64,000 nucleotides of DNA, from the NCBI GenBank assembly GCA_963974345.1, contig CAXBBW010000005.1, positions 161,112 to 225,111 of the forward strand. The letters are read 5' to 3'. This document shows positions 25,832 through 35,500 of the stretch, piece after piece. This DNA is from RHLJ01 sp963974345 (GTDB lineage: Bacteria > Bacteroidota > Rhodothermia > Balneolales > Balneolaceae). Position numbers and translations under genes: made by a program. The notes under the pieces are model-generated. The model had not been told where the DNA came from. It did no database searches and saw only the letters and a list, made by a program, of their open reading frames with translations. Every line of letters begins with the position of its first letter. Position 1 is the stretch's first letter.

Positions 25832-28702
25832 TTAATTCAGTTTTCCCTTTAAGGTTACTGTAAATCCTTCATTATCATCGAAATTGAACAATCCGCCAAT
25901 TCGTTGCGCTCGCATTTCCATGTTACGCAATCCGTGCCCAGTTTTCTTTGTTCCTTTTCCTGTAGTTCCATTATCGTAAATTTTGAACAGATACTCTCCA
26001 TTTTTTGAATGCATCTCAACAATCACTTCCTCTCCATTAGAGTACTTTGCAATATTATTTACTGCTTCTTTAAAAATTAAGTAAAGATTCTCTTTTACCG
26101 AAACAGGAAGCTTATTCTCCATTTTCAGCTCGTCAAATTTGTAGACTACCTTAAAATTCTTTGGCTCAAGAACATTTATTATGTAATCCTGCATTCTATC
26201 TGTTAAATCTCCAAGCGTATCATTTCGAGCATCAATAGACCAGACTATATCATCTAAACTAGTAACTACATGCCTACATTGTTTACCTATTTGATTTAAG
26301 GATTTCTTGAATTCAGGCTCAACATGACTTGCTTGTAAGAAATCGGACTGCAAAGCAATTTCTGTTAAACTTGCGCCTACATCGTCATGAAGGTCACTTG
26401 CAATACGAACACGCATACGTTCAATATCTACCATTTTCATGTATTGGTAGTTCCGATAGAATAAATAAATGATCCCAACTATGGTTCCTATAATAATCAT
26501 GAAAAACCACCAGCTCAACCAAAAAGGTGGGGTAACTATAAACCGAACCAAAGCTATTTCTTCGCTCCATATTCCATTTGAATTTTTAGCATGTACCCTA
26601 AAAAAGTACTCCCCTGGTGGAAGTGATGGATATCTAGCAGTTCTTGAAGTTGTTTGTTGCCAATCAGGATCAATCCCACTTAGCAAATATTCATAAGTAA
26701 CTTGGTTTGGGGCTGTAAAGTTTAAACCAACAAAATCAATTTCAACAAAATTATTGTTATTAGGGAGCTGTATCCCAGAAGTCTCATACTCTTTACCTGA
26801 AGCAATGAACTTTGAAATATGGATTCTAGGAGGTGTTTGATTTCCACTGTATGCAATGGGATCGAAATGACTAACCCCCTCCACACTTCCGAACCAAAAA
26901 TGGCCTTCTGAATCTTCATAAACTGCTCCAAGATTCATCTCATTTGAAACTAAACCCTGCTCTCTTGTTAAGGTTTGAATAGCTCTTTCTTTTTCAGATG
27001 GATTATCGCTATAAAATAATTTTATATCCAAGCGAGCAACTCCAGCATTGGTTCCAACCCAAAAATTTTCATTAACATCTTGTGTTATAAAATAACCCAC
27101 TCTTCCAGGAAGTCCATCTTCATCTGTAATATCTACGAACCTAACTCCATCAAACCAAGCAATTCCTCCAAAAGTAGAAATCCATATTGTCCCATTATTA
27201 TCTACCATTATTGACATTACTCCATTATTAGGCACCCCTTGTTGAATTGAAAAATTCTCTATCGTTTCTCCAGCTATTTTGGAAACACCCCCATAAGTAG
27301 CGACCCAAATATTTCCATCCACATCTTCTACACTTCTTCTTGTACTGTTATTTGCGAGTCCCTTTTCTTGAGTTATTTCTTCGTATCCCGATCCATAAAA
27401 TCTAATTAGCCCTTCATCTTCAGTACTTACCCATAAATCTCCATTTGATGCTTCCATAACATGCCGAATTTTTCTAAAAGGAAATTCTTCGTCTGTTAGC
27501 GTTGTAATTTTACCATCTTTCATAAATGATAAACCATCTCTCATCCCAATCCATATTCGGTTTTTCGAATCTCGGCTTAAGTGATAAATACGATTGTCTG
27601 GAAGTCCATCTTCAACTGTTAAGTACTCAAAGCCAGAATCTCTTCGAGCCATCATTCCTCCCCCATAGGTACTAATCCAAAGCTTCCCATTTTCGTCTTC
27701 TACCATTGAGGTAACTAAATCGTTACTTAACCCAGATTCTGTATTAAAATTCTCGAAGTAATCCCCCAGAAAAAGGCTTACTCCTCCGCCAAAGGTGCCA
27801 ATCCAAATATTCCCTTCACGATCTACAATTGTAGAATAAATAATATTATTTGCAAGCCCTTCATTAGTTGTATAATTTTTAAAATTCCCATCTTTGAATT
27901 GGCTCACTCCACCTTCAGTACCCACCCAGATCGAGCCATCATTTGCGAGTGCCAAAGTTTGAACCTTAGGATCTATTATTCCTAATTCTGAGCCAAAATT
28001 AGTAAACGAATTTCCATCAAATTTAGAAATACCATCCCGTGTTGCTATCCATAAAAAACCATTTTCATCAACTTTTACGTCTCTCGTTCTATTTTCGGGT
28101 AGTCCGTCTGAAGTTGTATAATTTCTTAAGTTTCCATTAGACAATCTTGTTAACCCACCTCTAGTTGCAAACCAAATATCTCCATCTTTTGTTTCTGCAA
28201 TGGAACGAACTTGATTACTTAGCAAACCTTGAGAAGTGGAGTAAAGAACAACCTGATCTTGAGAAACATTATGCCAAACACCATCTCCATCTGTACCAAA
28301 CCACATATGACCTTCAATATCTTCATGAATACTTATTATTTCACTACTATTTAATCCAATAAGTGATTTGGGAGTATAGATACTATCATCGACCAATACA
28401 TTTACACCTTGTGCAGTTCCAATCCAAATTTTACCATCCCTAGCCTGATAAAGTGATAAAACTTTGCTATGGGAAAGTCCACTTTCTTCGAAAAAACTCT
28501 CGAAATTCTCCCCATCGAATCGATTTAGTCCATATCCAGTTGCGAACCATAAATATCCATCATTATCCTGTAGAATAGCATTAACTACCGACTCACTTAA
28601 TCCATCTTGAATAGAATAAGTTCTAAATGGGTAAGTTTGGGAGAACACTAAAGGAAATACCCCAAATATAAAAATTATTACTATGAACAATGATTTCTTC
28701 AT
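25832..28702 (-). CDS. Sensor histidine kinase with Reg_prop beta-propeller sensor
   Basis: A 956-residue membrane sensor. A signal-anchor at the N-terminus is followed by about fourteen Reg_prop repeats of the form DxxGxxWxGTxxGxxxF (two seven-bladed propellers, to about residue 610). Then come a Y_Y_Y domain (about 640-715), one membrane helix (about 725-748), a HisKA_3 dimerisation domain with H772 in DLHDDVGASL, and an HATPase_c domain (N-box KEAVNNIAKYS, G-box GHGLRNME). This layout senses a periplasmic ligand, in known cases oligosaccharides. The start is the ATG at 28702; an upstream in-frame TTG at 28720 is less likely. It is the first gene of an operon with the response regulator. 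Confidence 0.93.
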   Translation of the reverse strand: MKKSLFIVIIFIFGVFPLVFSQTYPFRTYSIQDGLSESVVNAILQDNDGYLWFATGYGLNRFDGENFESFFEESGLSHSKVLSLYQARDGKIWIGTAQGVNVLVDDSIYTPKSLIGLNSSEIISIHEDIEGHMWFGTDGDGVWHNVSQDQVVLYSTSQGLLSNQVRSIAETKDGDIWFATRGGLTRLSNGNLRNYTTSDGLPENRTRDVKVDENGFLWIATRDGISKFDGNSFTNFGSELGIIDPKVQTLALANDGSIWVGTEGGVSQFKDGNFKNYTTNEGLANNIIYSTIVDREGNIWIGTFGGGVSLFLGDYFENFNTESGLSNDLVTSMVEDENGKLWISTYGGGMMARRDSGFEYLTVEDGLPDNRIYHLSRDSKNRIWIGMRDGLSFMKDGKITTLTDEEFPFRKIRHVMEASNGDLWVSTEDEGLIRFYGSGYEEITQEKGLANNSTRRSVEDVDGNIWVATYGGVSKIAGETIENFSIQQGVPNNGVMSIMVDNNGTIWISTFGGIAWFDGVRFVDITDEDGLPGRVGYFITQDVNENFWVGTNAGVARLDIKLFYSDNPSEKERAIQTLTREQGLVSNEMNLGAVYEDSEGHFWFGSVEGVSHFDPIAYSGNQTPPRIHISKFIASGKEYETSGIQLPNNNNFVEIDFVGLNFTAPNQVTYEYLLSGIDPDWQQTTSRTARYPSLPPGEYFFRVHAKNSNGIWSEEIALVRFIVTPPFWLSWWFFMIIIGTIVGIIYLFYRNYQYMKMVDIERMRVRIASDLHDDVGASLTEIALQSDFLQASHVEPEFKKSLNQIGKQCRHVVTSLDDIVWSIDARNDTLGDLTDRMQDYIINVLEPKNFKVVYKFDELKMENKLPVSVKENLYLIFKEAVNNIAKYSNGEEVIVEMHSKNGEYLFKIYDNGTTGKGTKKTGHGLRNMEMRAQRIGGLFNFDDNEGFTVTLKGKLN

Positions 28703-28832
28703 ACAACAAATGTAACGCAAAATGGGAGAGAATAGTAGAAATCAAATTAAGGTTTTAAGGAATTCTTGAAAATCTTTTTATTTGTATATTTTTTATTAGC
28801 TACCACAAGATAATTTAACAAAACGAAATTGG

Positions 28833-29954
28833 ATGTCGGTTAAAAAAAATGAGAATAATTCTTCTCCGCTTACAGTAACAACTCATCCTGGTACGTCGCC
28901 TGAAATAGTTTCATTGTTAGAGAGAACTGTATTCGGTACGAAAGGCAAAGTTCGATACCGCCAAAAAAATATAGCAAAAGGAATGTCTTCTAAGTCCAAC
29001 TTAGAGTTCATTCAAATTAAAAAAAGAGATCAGATTTTAGGAACTACAGGTATTGTAACACGATCCACAACGGGTCTTAAAGATAATTTTAAAAGTCTTT
29101 ATGTTAGATATCTCTCAATAAGTAATCCTTTTCGCAAACAAAAAAAAATAAGTTTAAACCAAGCTCATTCGAAAAAGAAAAGAGTTTCTAATCAACTAAA
29201 AAAAATGATAGGAAACCAAATTACAGATCATTTTGAGATTCCTATTATCACAGCTGATGAAAAAGCTTCTTTTTATGCTTTTGTAGAGTCCGAGAATTTT
29301 AACTCAAAGGAGCTATGCATAAACTTAGGATTTTATCCAACTCGTAAAATTTCTACAATACTGTTTAGCAGATTTTATCCTCAAGAACTTTCATCTATTT
29401 CTAGAATTTGTGACGTAGAAAAAGAAGAAGTAAAGGCTCAATTAGCTTCATTCTATAAAAATCATTCCTTTTATTTTGAAGATCAACTCTTCGAATCCGG
29501 AATCACTTTCGTTTTAAGGAAAGACAACAAAATTGTAGCAGGAATTAGATGTAAACCCGTACACTGGGAAATTGTTGAACTTCCAGGAATGAGTGGTTTT
29601 TTTATGCAAAACGTACTCCCATACTTACCCGTCACAAAAAAGCTCTTTAACCCTGAAAATCTTACTTTTTTGGCATTCGATTATGCTTGGACTTCAAATA
29701 ATAATATAGAATATATTCTAGAATTAATGAGTCATGCTTGTGCTCAATTTGAAATACACTTTGGAATGTATTGGGGAGATAAAGAGTCAAAACTAATTTC
29801 AGAGTTAAAGGAATCTAAGAAATTGGGGTTTATCAACACATTGAATGGTGACATAACTGCTGACGTAATGTTGAGGTTCATTAATATGAATGAACATGAA
29901 CAAGCTGAACTAATTAGTAAGCCTGTATTCGTTTCAGCTTTAGACAATACCTGA
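28833..29954 (+). CDS. Hypothetical protein, possible GNAT-fold acyltransferase
   Basis: A 373-residue soluble protein without signal or membrane segments. I do not recognise the family firmly. The middle (FYAFVESENFNSKELCINLGFYPTRKIST) has the shape of a GNAT C-terminal half, where a residue is followed by a hydrophobic strand and GF.P.R. The latter part (FYKNHSFYFEDQLFESGITFVLRKDNKIVAGIRCKPVHWEIVELPG) could be a second such domain. It is divergent from the sensor kinase gene and monocistronic. Confidence 0.5.
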   Translation: MSVKKNENNSSPLTVTTHPGTSPEIVSLLERTVFGTKGKVRYRQKNIAKGMSSKSNLEFIQIKKRDQILGTTGIVTRSTTGLKDNFKSLYVRYLSISNPFRKQKKISLNQAHSKKKRVSNQLKKMIGNQITDHFEIPIITADEKASFYAFVESENFNSKELCINLGFYPTRKISTILFSRFYPQELSSISRICDVEKEEVKAQLASFYKNHSFYFEDQLFESGITFVLRKDNKIVAGIRCKPVHWEIVELPGMSGFFMQNVLPYLPVTKKLFNPENLTFLAFDYAWTSNNNIEYILELMSHACAQFEIHFGMYWGDKESKLISELKESKKLGFINTLNGDITADVMLRFINMNEHEQAELISKPVFVSALDNT

Positions 29955-30034
29955 AATCTTAATAATTTTTCAAATAGATTAGTTCAAATTTGTCATATTT
30001 AGAATCTACACATTGAATATTATCCACTTTGATT

Positions 30035-31141
30035 ATGAAGAGACAATTTTCTAGAAAAGACTTTATCAAAAAAGCCGGAATAACTTTAGCCGGTGCTCCA
30101 CTCCTTTCTTATGCGGGTTTTCCAAATATCATTCTTCCAACTAAAAAAGAGAAACTCGGTGTCGCACTAGTTGGCTTAGGCTATTACAGTGGTAGCTTGT
30201 TAGCTCCTGCACTTCAACTTACTGAACATTGTGAACTAAAAGGAATTGTAACGGGATCGCCTGATAAAATTCCTATTTGGCAAAACCGATATGGGATAAA
30301 GGATAGCAATGTTTACAACTATGAAACGATGAGTGAAATTGCCAATAATGATGAAATCGATATTATTTATATCGTAACCCCGAGTGGATTGCATGGTGTA
30401 CATGCAATTAAAGCTGCAAATACTGGAAAAAATGTTTGGTGTGAAAAACCAATGGAAACTAATGTTCAGCGTTGTCAAGAAATCATACAAGCAGCAGAAC
30501 GAAATAAAGTTCAACTAACTATTGGATATCGCATGCAACATGAACCCAATACCCAAACGGTTATGGGATTTGCAAAAGAAAAGCCATATGGAAATATTAC
30601 TGAGTTACAATCAGAAGCAGGGTTTAGAGCCAATCACAGACAAGGTAACTGGCGAACTATTAAAAAAATGGGTGGCGGTGCTCTATTTGATATGGGAGTA
30701 TACTGTATTAACGCTGCTCGATACTCCACAGGAGAAGAACCTATTGCAGTTTCGGCAACTAAAATTACAACAAGACCAAATATCTATTCCGAAGTTGACG
30801 AAACAATGATGTTCGAACTAGAATTTCGAAATGGAGTTACTGCAAAATGTAGTACTAGTTTTTCTAAAGGCTTAAATTCGTTACAGGTTAATTGTGAAAA
30901 TGGATGGTATAACCTGAGACCTTTTCAGAGTTATAATGGGGTTAATGGAGTTACAAGTGATGGAGTAAAGTTGAACAAACCCATTAATAACCAACAAGCT
31001 CAGCAAATGGACAATGATGCCCTAGCCATTAAAGAAAATAAACCGCCTTTAGTACCAGGTGAAGAAGGTTTACTTGACGTTCGAGTTTGTGAAGCAATAT
31101 TCGAATCTGCCGATAAAGATGGGTTGAGGATACAGATATAA
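30035..31141 (+). CDS. Gfo/Idh/MocA-family oxidoreductase, exported (Tat-like signal)
   Basis: A 368-residue NAD(P)-dependent oxidoreductase of the glucose-fructose-oxidoreductase group. The N-terminus reads RQFSRKDFIKKAGITLAGA, a Tat-like signal with Arg-Lys in place of twin Arg, followed by the Rossmann domain (LGVALVGLGYYSGSLLAPAL). The family motif EKP appears in VWCEKPMETN, and the C-terminal domain includes GGGALFDMGVYCINAARY. Enzymes of this group oxidise or reduce sugars and sugar derivatives; the substrate here is unknown. The first ATG is at 30035; an in-frame TTG at 30029 is ignored. Confidence 0.85.
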   Translation: MKRQFSRKDFIKKAGITLAGAPLLSYAGFPNIILPTKKEKLGVALVGLGYYSGSLLAPALQLTEHCELKGIVTGSPDKIPIWQNRYGIKDSNVYNYETMSEIANNDEIDIIYIVTPSGLHGVHAIKAANTGKNVWCEKPMETNVQRCQEIIQAAERNKVQLTIGYRMQHEPNTQTVMGFAKEKPYGNITELQSEAGFRANHRQGNWRTIKKMGGGALFDMGVYCINAARYSTGEEPIAVSATKITTRPNIYSEVDETMMFELEFRNGVTAKCSTSFSKGLNSLQVNCENGWYNLRPFQSYNGVNGVTSDGVKLNKPINNQQAQQMDNDALAIKENKPPLVPGEEGLLDVRVCEAIFESADKDGLRIQI

Positions 31142-31144
31142 AAA

Positions 31145-31176
31145 AAAAGCTCTGATCATTCCTGAACTGAGCTTTT
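31145..31176 (-). terminator. Terminator of rpoD
   Basis: Stem AAAAGCTC (31145-31152) with GAGCTTTT (31169-31176), followed on the minus strand by a run of T. It lies 25 bases beyond the rpoD stop and just after the convergent oxidoreductase gene, which it may also serve. Confidence 0.65.
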
Positions 31177-31200
31177 AAATTTCATGGAGAAAATCTCAAT

Positions 31201-32055
31201 TTATCCGAGATAAACTCTTAAGGCTGCACTTCGATTATGATGACGAAGTTTTCTTAGTGCCTTTTCTTTTATCTGACGTACACGTTCGCGTGTAAGATCG
31301 AAGCGTTCACCTATTTCTTCTAAAGTAAGTGAATGTTCACGTCCAATACCGAAATAGAGACGGATAACTTCCGCTTCTCTTTTAGTTAATTTAGATAAAG
31401 CTCTTTCAATCTCTACCTTTAGAGATTCGCCCATTAATTCGAAATCCGGATTTGGAATCTCTTCATTTTCGAGGACATCAAGAAGTCTATTATCTTCACC
31501 TTGAGCAAATGGTGCATCCATTGAAAGGTGTCGACCTGAAATCTTTAACGTATCAGCAACTTCACCTACCGTCATTTCTAAACTTTCTGCAAGTTCATGG
31601 GCAGATGGTAGTCGTTCATATTCCTGTTCTAGTTTAGAAAGCTCTTTACCAATTTTGTTAAGTGCTCCTACTCTGTTTAACGGAAGACGAACAATTCTAC
31701 TTTGTTCCGCTAACGCCTGAAGAATAGATTGGCGAATCCACCATACAGCGTATGATATAAATTTGAAACCACGAGTTTCATCAAAACGCTTAGCTGCTTT
31801 AATCAAACCAAGGTTTCCCTCGTTTATCAAATCACCTAGCGAAAGTCCTTGGTTTTGGTACTGCTTTGCAACCGATACCACAAAACGAAGGTTTGCTTTG
31901 GTAAGATCTTCAAGTGCGCGCTGACTTCCTTTTTGAATCTCTTTTGCCAGACGAACTTCATCATCTGGAGTAATTAATTTCTCTTTACCAATCTCGTGTA
32001 AATAACGATCTAACGATTCCGACTCACGAGTCGATATTCCTGAACTTTTTGCCAC
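31201..32055 (-). CDS. rpoD: Primary RNA polymerase sigma factor RpoD/SigA (short Bacteroidota type)
   Basis: A 284-residue group 1 sigma factor. Region 1.2 (SLDRYLHEIGKEKLITPDDEV) starts almost at the N-terminus, so region 1.1 is absent, as in Bacteroidota. Region 2 includes LIQEGNLGLIKA-like LINEGNLGLIKAAKRFD and FKFISYAVWWIRQSI. Region 3 follows, and region 4 has VIRLYFGIG and the helix-turn-helix LTLEEIGERFDLTRERVRQIKEKALRKLR. The start codon is GTG at 32055. It directs housekeeping transcription and is monocistronic, with a terminator downstream. Confidence 0.95.
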   Translation of the reverse strand: MAKSSGISTRESESLDRYLHEIGKEKLITPDDEVRLAKEIQKGSQRALEDLTKANLRFVVSVAKQYQNQGLSLGDLINEGNLGLIKAAKRFDETRGFKFISYAVWWIRQSILQALAEQSRIVRLPLNRVGALNKIGKELSKLEQEYERLPSAHELAESLEMTVGEVADTLKISGRHLSMDAPFAQGEDNRLLDVLENEEIPNPDFELMGESLKVEIERALSKLTKREAEVIRLYFGIGREHSLTLEEIGERFDLTRERVRQIKEKALRKLRHHNRSAALRVYLG

Positions 32056-32264
32056 AATAAGCTTATTTAGTGAAAATTATGTGCAGTATTCTGGAGTGTA
32101 GGTATTAATTGGTAAGCTGAACGGTTGCAACCTATATTCGAAGCTTCTTTCACGTCTACACTCTATTGAATCAACAAGCTTTTAATATACGAAATAATAG
32201 ATTCAATATTTTGAATTTCCTGAGATGTAATATTAAAAACTTTTTATGAGTAACGATTATTTTA

Positions 32265-32450
32265 TTAGTCCTCTTTTCGCCTCTTTAATTTTTTCCAAGC
32301 ATAAACTCCACCTGCTGCTGCAAGGATTCCAAGTCCACCATCTATTGGGGCTTGAGAGGGAGCAGTTGGAAGACCGGGTTGGGCTAAGGTAACAGAGGTT
32401 ACTGATATTAGGATGGGTATTGTGAGAAAGATACGAAGTAGATATTTCAT
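32265..32450 (-). CDS. Small exported protein with PID-CTERM-like sorting segment
   Basis: A 61-residue protein that is essentially two sorting signals: an N-terminal signal peptide (YLLRIFLTIPILISV through TLAQ) and a C-terminal segment PIDGGLGILAAAGGVYAWKK with basic tail RRKED. The PIDGG, hydrophobic helix, basic tail pattern is that of PID-CTERM proteins in Bacteroidota. It lies 110 bases downstream of the giant CotH/LTD gene on the same strand. Mature sequence between the signals is only about a dozen residues, so a role as a small membrane peptide is plausible. A longer overlapping frame (73 residues) does not make sense as a protein. Confidence 0.75.
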   Translation of the reverse strand: MKYLLRIFLTIPILISVTSVTLAQPGLPTAPSQAPIDGGLGILAAAGGVYAWKKLKRRKED

Positions 32451-32560
32451 GAGGGTGTTTTAAAAAATAAAGATTCAAAATTAAAAATGGGGCTCGCTAT
32501 ATTTATTTAGCCCACAATTTTTAATCTTTAATTTTTCATTTTGAATTGCCGAAAACGCAA

Positions 32561-35500
32561 TTACTTGATGAGCGTTAATTTCTTAGTGAAAATTTGGCTT
32601 CCTGATTGCAAACGGTACAAATAAACACCCGAAGCAAGATTCTGTGCATCAAACTTTATTTGATAAAATCCGGCTTCTTTTCTTCCATCAACCAGAGTAG
32701 CAACTCTTCTTCCCAACAAATCAAATACTTGAAGAGATACCCTACCTGCTTTAGGAATTTGATAATTTATAACCGTACTCGGATTAAATGGATTAGGATA
32801 GTTTTGTTCTAGCTTAAATTCTGTTGGATCATCTAAGTAATTATTTTCATTGGATACAATAAACACGGTATTGGTTTCACTAGGGGTACCCGTAGTTAGA
32901 GAAGCTCTCCAATTTTCGGGTCGACTATTATCTAACCATGGATTCATTAATTCTAAAGTAGACCCGTTTCCATCTGCTGCCCCTGGCCAAGGATTAGAAT
33001 CCGTAAAAATGAGCGAATCGACCAAATAACCATCGTTTCTGTATAAATAAAGAGATTCTCCATTTCCACTCAATCCTGTATTCATGGTGTCTGTCTCTAC
33101 ACTTACATTTGGATATAATGCTTTAAATTTATCTACATTTCTAGCAACTACGATAAAACTATTGGCAGAGAGTACAGTACCTGAATTGAAAACGAAGGTT
33201 TGTTTTCGAGACCCATCAATAAAAGTCCAACCTGAAATATCAAGCGCTCTTTTTGAAGCATTAAAAAACTCTACCCAATCTTCGCTATCAAAACTATCAC
33301 TTGAGTTATAATTGATCTCATTAATTACCAATTCAGAATCTGAAACACCTTTTATACCAAAAGCTCCAATGTTTATTGGCATTCCTCCACCGTCTATTGG
33401 TGTAGAAGGATCTCCAGCTCCTAGTACCCGAGCATTAATTTGTGGATAAAAATTGCCCTCATCTGGATTGATCAATTCTGCATCACCATAAAGATTTCCA
33501 GTACCAGGCAATACATCTGTATCACTAATGGAGTAATCTACAGTAAACGATGAAAATTCATCGGCAGTAATTGAAGCGATTTGTGAGTTACCAAAAATAG
33601 AATTCTTGATATTGGCGGATCCTCCTCCTCTGTTCAACACTTTTTCATAGATTGCAACTCCCACATTATTATTATAAAAAGTGTTGTTTACAATTTCCGC
33701 AAATGAACCTTCGTCTTTTATTCCAACTCCTAAATTACATCTAGAGAATACATTAAAAGCAATATAAGCCTCAGATCCCTGACCGATTGAAACGGATTTA
33801 TCACCACAATTTATAACTCGATTATTGGTGATTACAACTCCTATTGATTCATCACCCACATCAATCCCATCGGTATTATCGCCAACAAAATTTCTAAATA
33901 TATTACCATCAATCACGGTTGTTCCTTCCATAAAACCAATGTCGATGGCGTCCATATCTTCAATATTATTACCTTCAAAAATTGAATTTAAAACCCACAG
34001 ATTTCCGCCATTTACATTCAGATAATCCCCAATCATTGTAACATTTGAAATGGTACTATTTTCAATTCTCATACTACTAAATTGAGAAGAAATAGGTAGC
34101 CAAACATGTTCAATATCTACATCAAATAAGTTAACAGTAGAATTTAATGCTGAAACTGAAGCGAAAAAATTTTCGTCATTTTCCCTCCCTTTTGCTTGCC
34201 TAATTGAAACATGATTCAAAGTTGAAATCTCTGAAGCATTTTCAAAAAACAACCCTGCCCATTCTTGTTCTGGATAATAAGATTTCAGTACAATAGGCTG
34301 TTCCTCAGATCCTTCGAGGTTTAGCCCTCCATTAACTAGAATAGATTTATTATCATTGAATAGAATCTCTACACCTTCTTCAACAGTCAAAACAGCAGTA
34401 GCTCCAATTGCAACGGTTTCATTTACGAAATAAGGCGAGTTGATTTTACCTAGAGTTGTTGATTGAGTTATTGAAGATGGAATAAAACTATTACTTACCT
34501 CTTCAAATTGGATGCTAAGTTCAGTATCTCCTGAAAGCGTGATACTAATTTCTTCGTCTAGAGAATAGATGGTTGGATTTTGATTGGTCTCATTCAAAGT
34601 TGCGGATAAACCTAAATCAAAGCTTACATCACTACTAGATGGATCTGATTGATGGACTTCGACCGCTACTATATTTTCACCTCGAACGATATTTTCTAAT
34701 GCAATGCTAAAATCGAAATAAGTGTCTTCATCAGAGCCACCAACTGAAGAACTTGCCTCTGTGGAATTTGAAACTGTACCGTCTGGCATATTAGAGCGAA
34801 CTACTTCAACTCCATTTAAATATACAACAGCTCCATCATCCCTAAGTAGTTTAATAGATAGATCATTTATTTTTGATAGATCATCTATTTGAAAGGATTT
34901 CCTGTAGTATGAGGTGATATATTTATCTTCAGTATTTCCACCATATTCGATTTCAGTAGTCTGGGAATCACCATAGCCGAAAACACCTTGTCCATTTGAC
35001 CATCCAGAATCGTTGTAATCTATCGATTTCCAACTTGCTAAAGGCTCTCCACTTCCATCAAAATAACGCCAATTACTTCCAGTTGATATAATATTGAAAT
35101 TATTCGAGTTGCTATTTATCATACTCCAAGATTTAAACGCATAACCGGGAGGTGCAAAAGCTTTTAATGTAATCGGAACTCCTTCAAAATAGCTTCCAGA
35201 AGCTTCAATATTCTTAATAAAACTATTTAGTTTTACTTTCCCTTTGTTAGACAGATTTGAAGAAATGTTAAGCTGAACACGTTCTCCCAAATCGAATTGA
35301 TTCGCAAGGTGTTGAATAGCATTAGTTTGACGTTGTTTGGCAAATGTTCTGAATGTTTCAATTTCGCTCTTCCAAAAATCTATGGATGTAATCCCAGAAG
35401 ATGTTCCTAATCCAGAAATAGTTAATGAATCAACTACTTTGCCCCATTGCTCAATATGGCGTGGCATTTCTGGTTCAATTTGTACCTGAAGACTATCAAT

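Noticed and set aside
32257..32478. 73-residue minus frame overlapping the PID-CTERM-like gene
   Set aside because: The other frame (32265-32450) has a signal peptide and PIDGG motif; this one is Ser/Cys-rich shadow.
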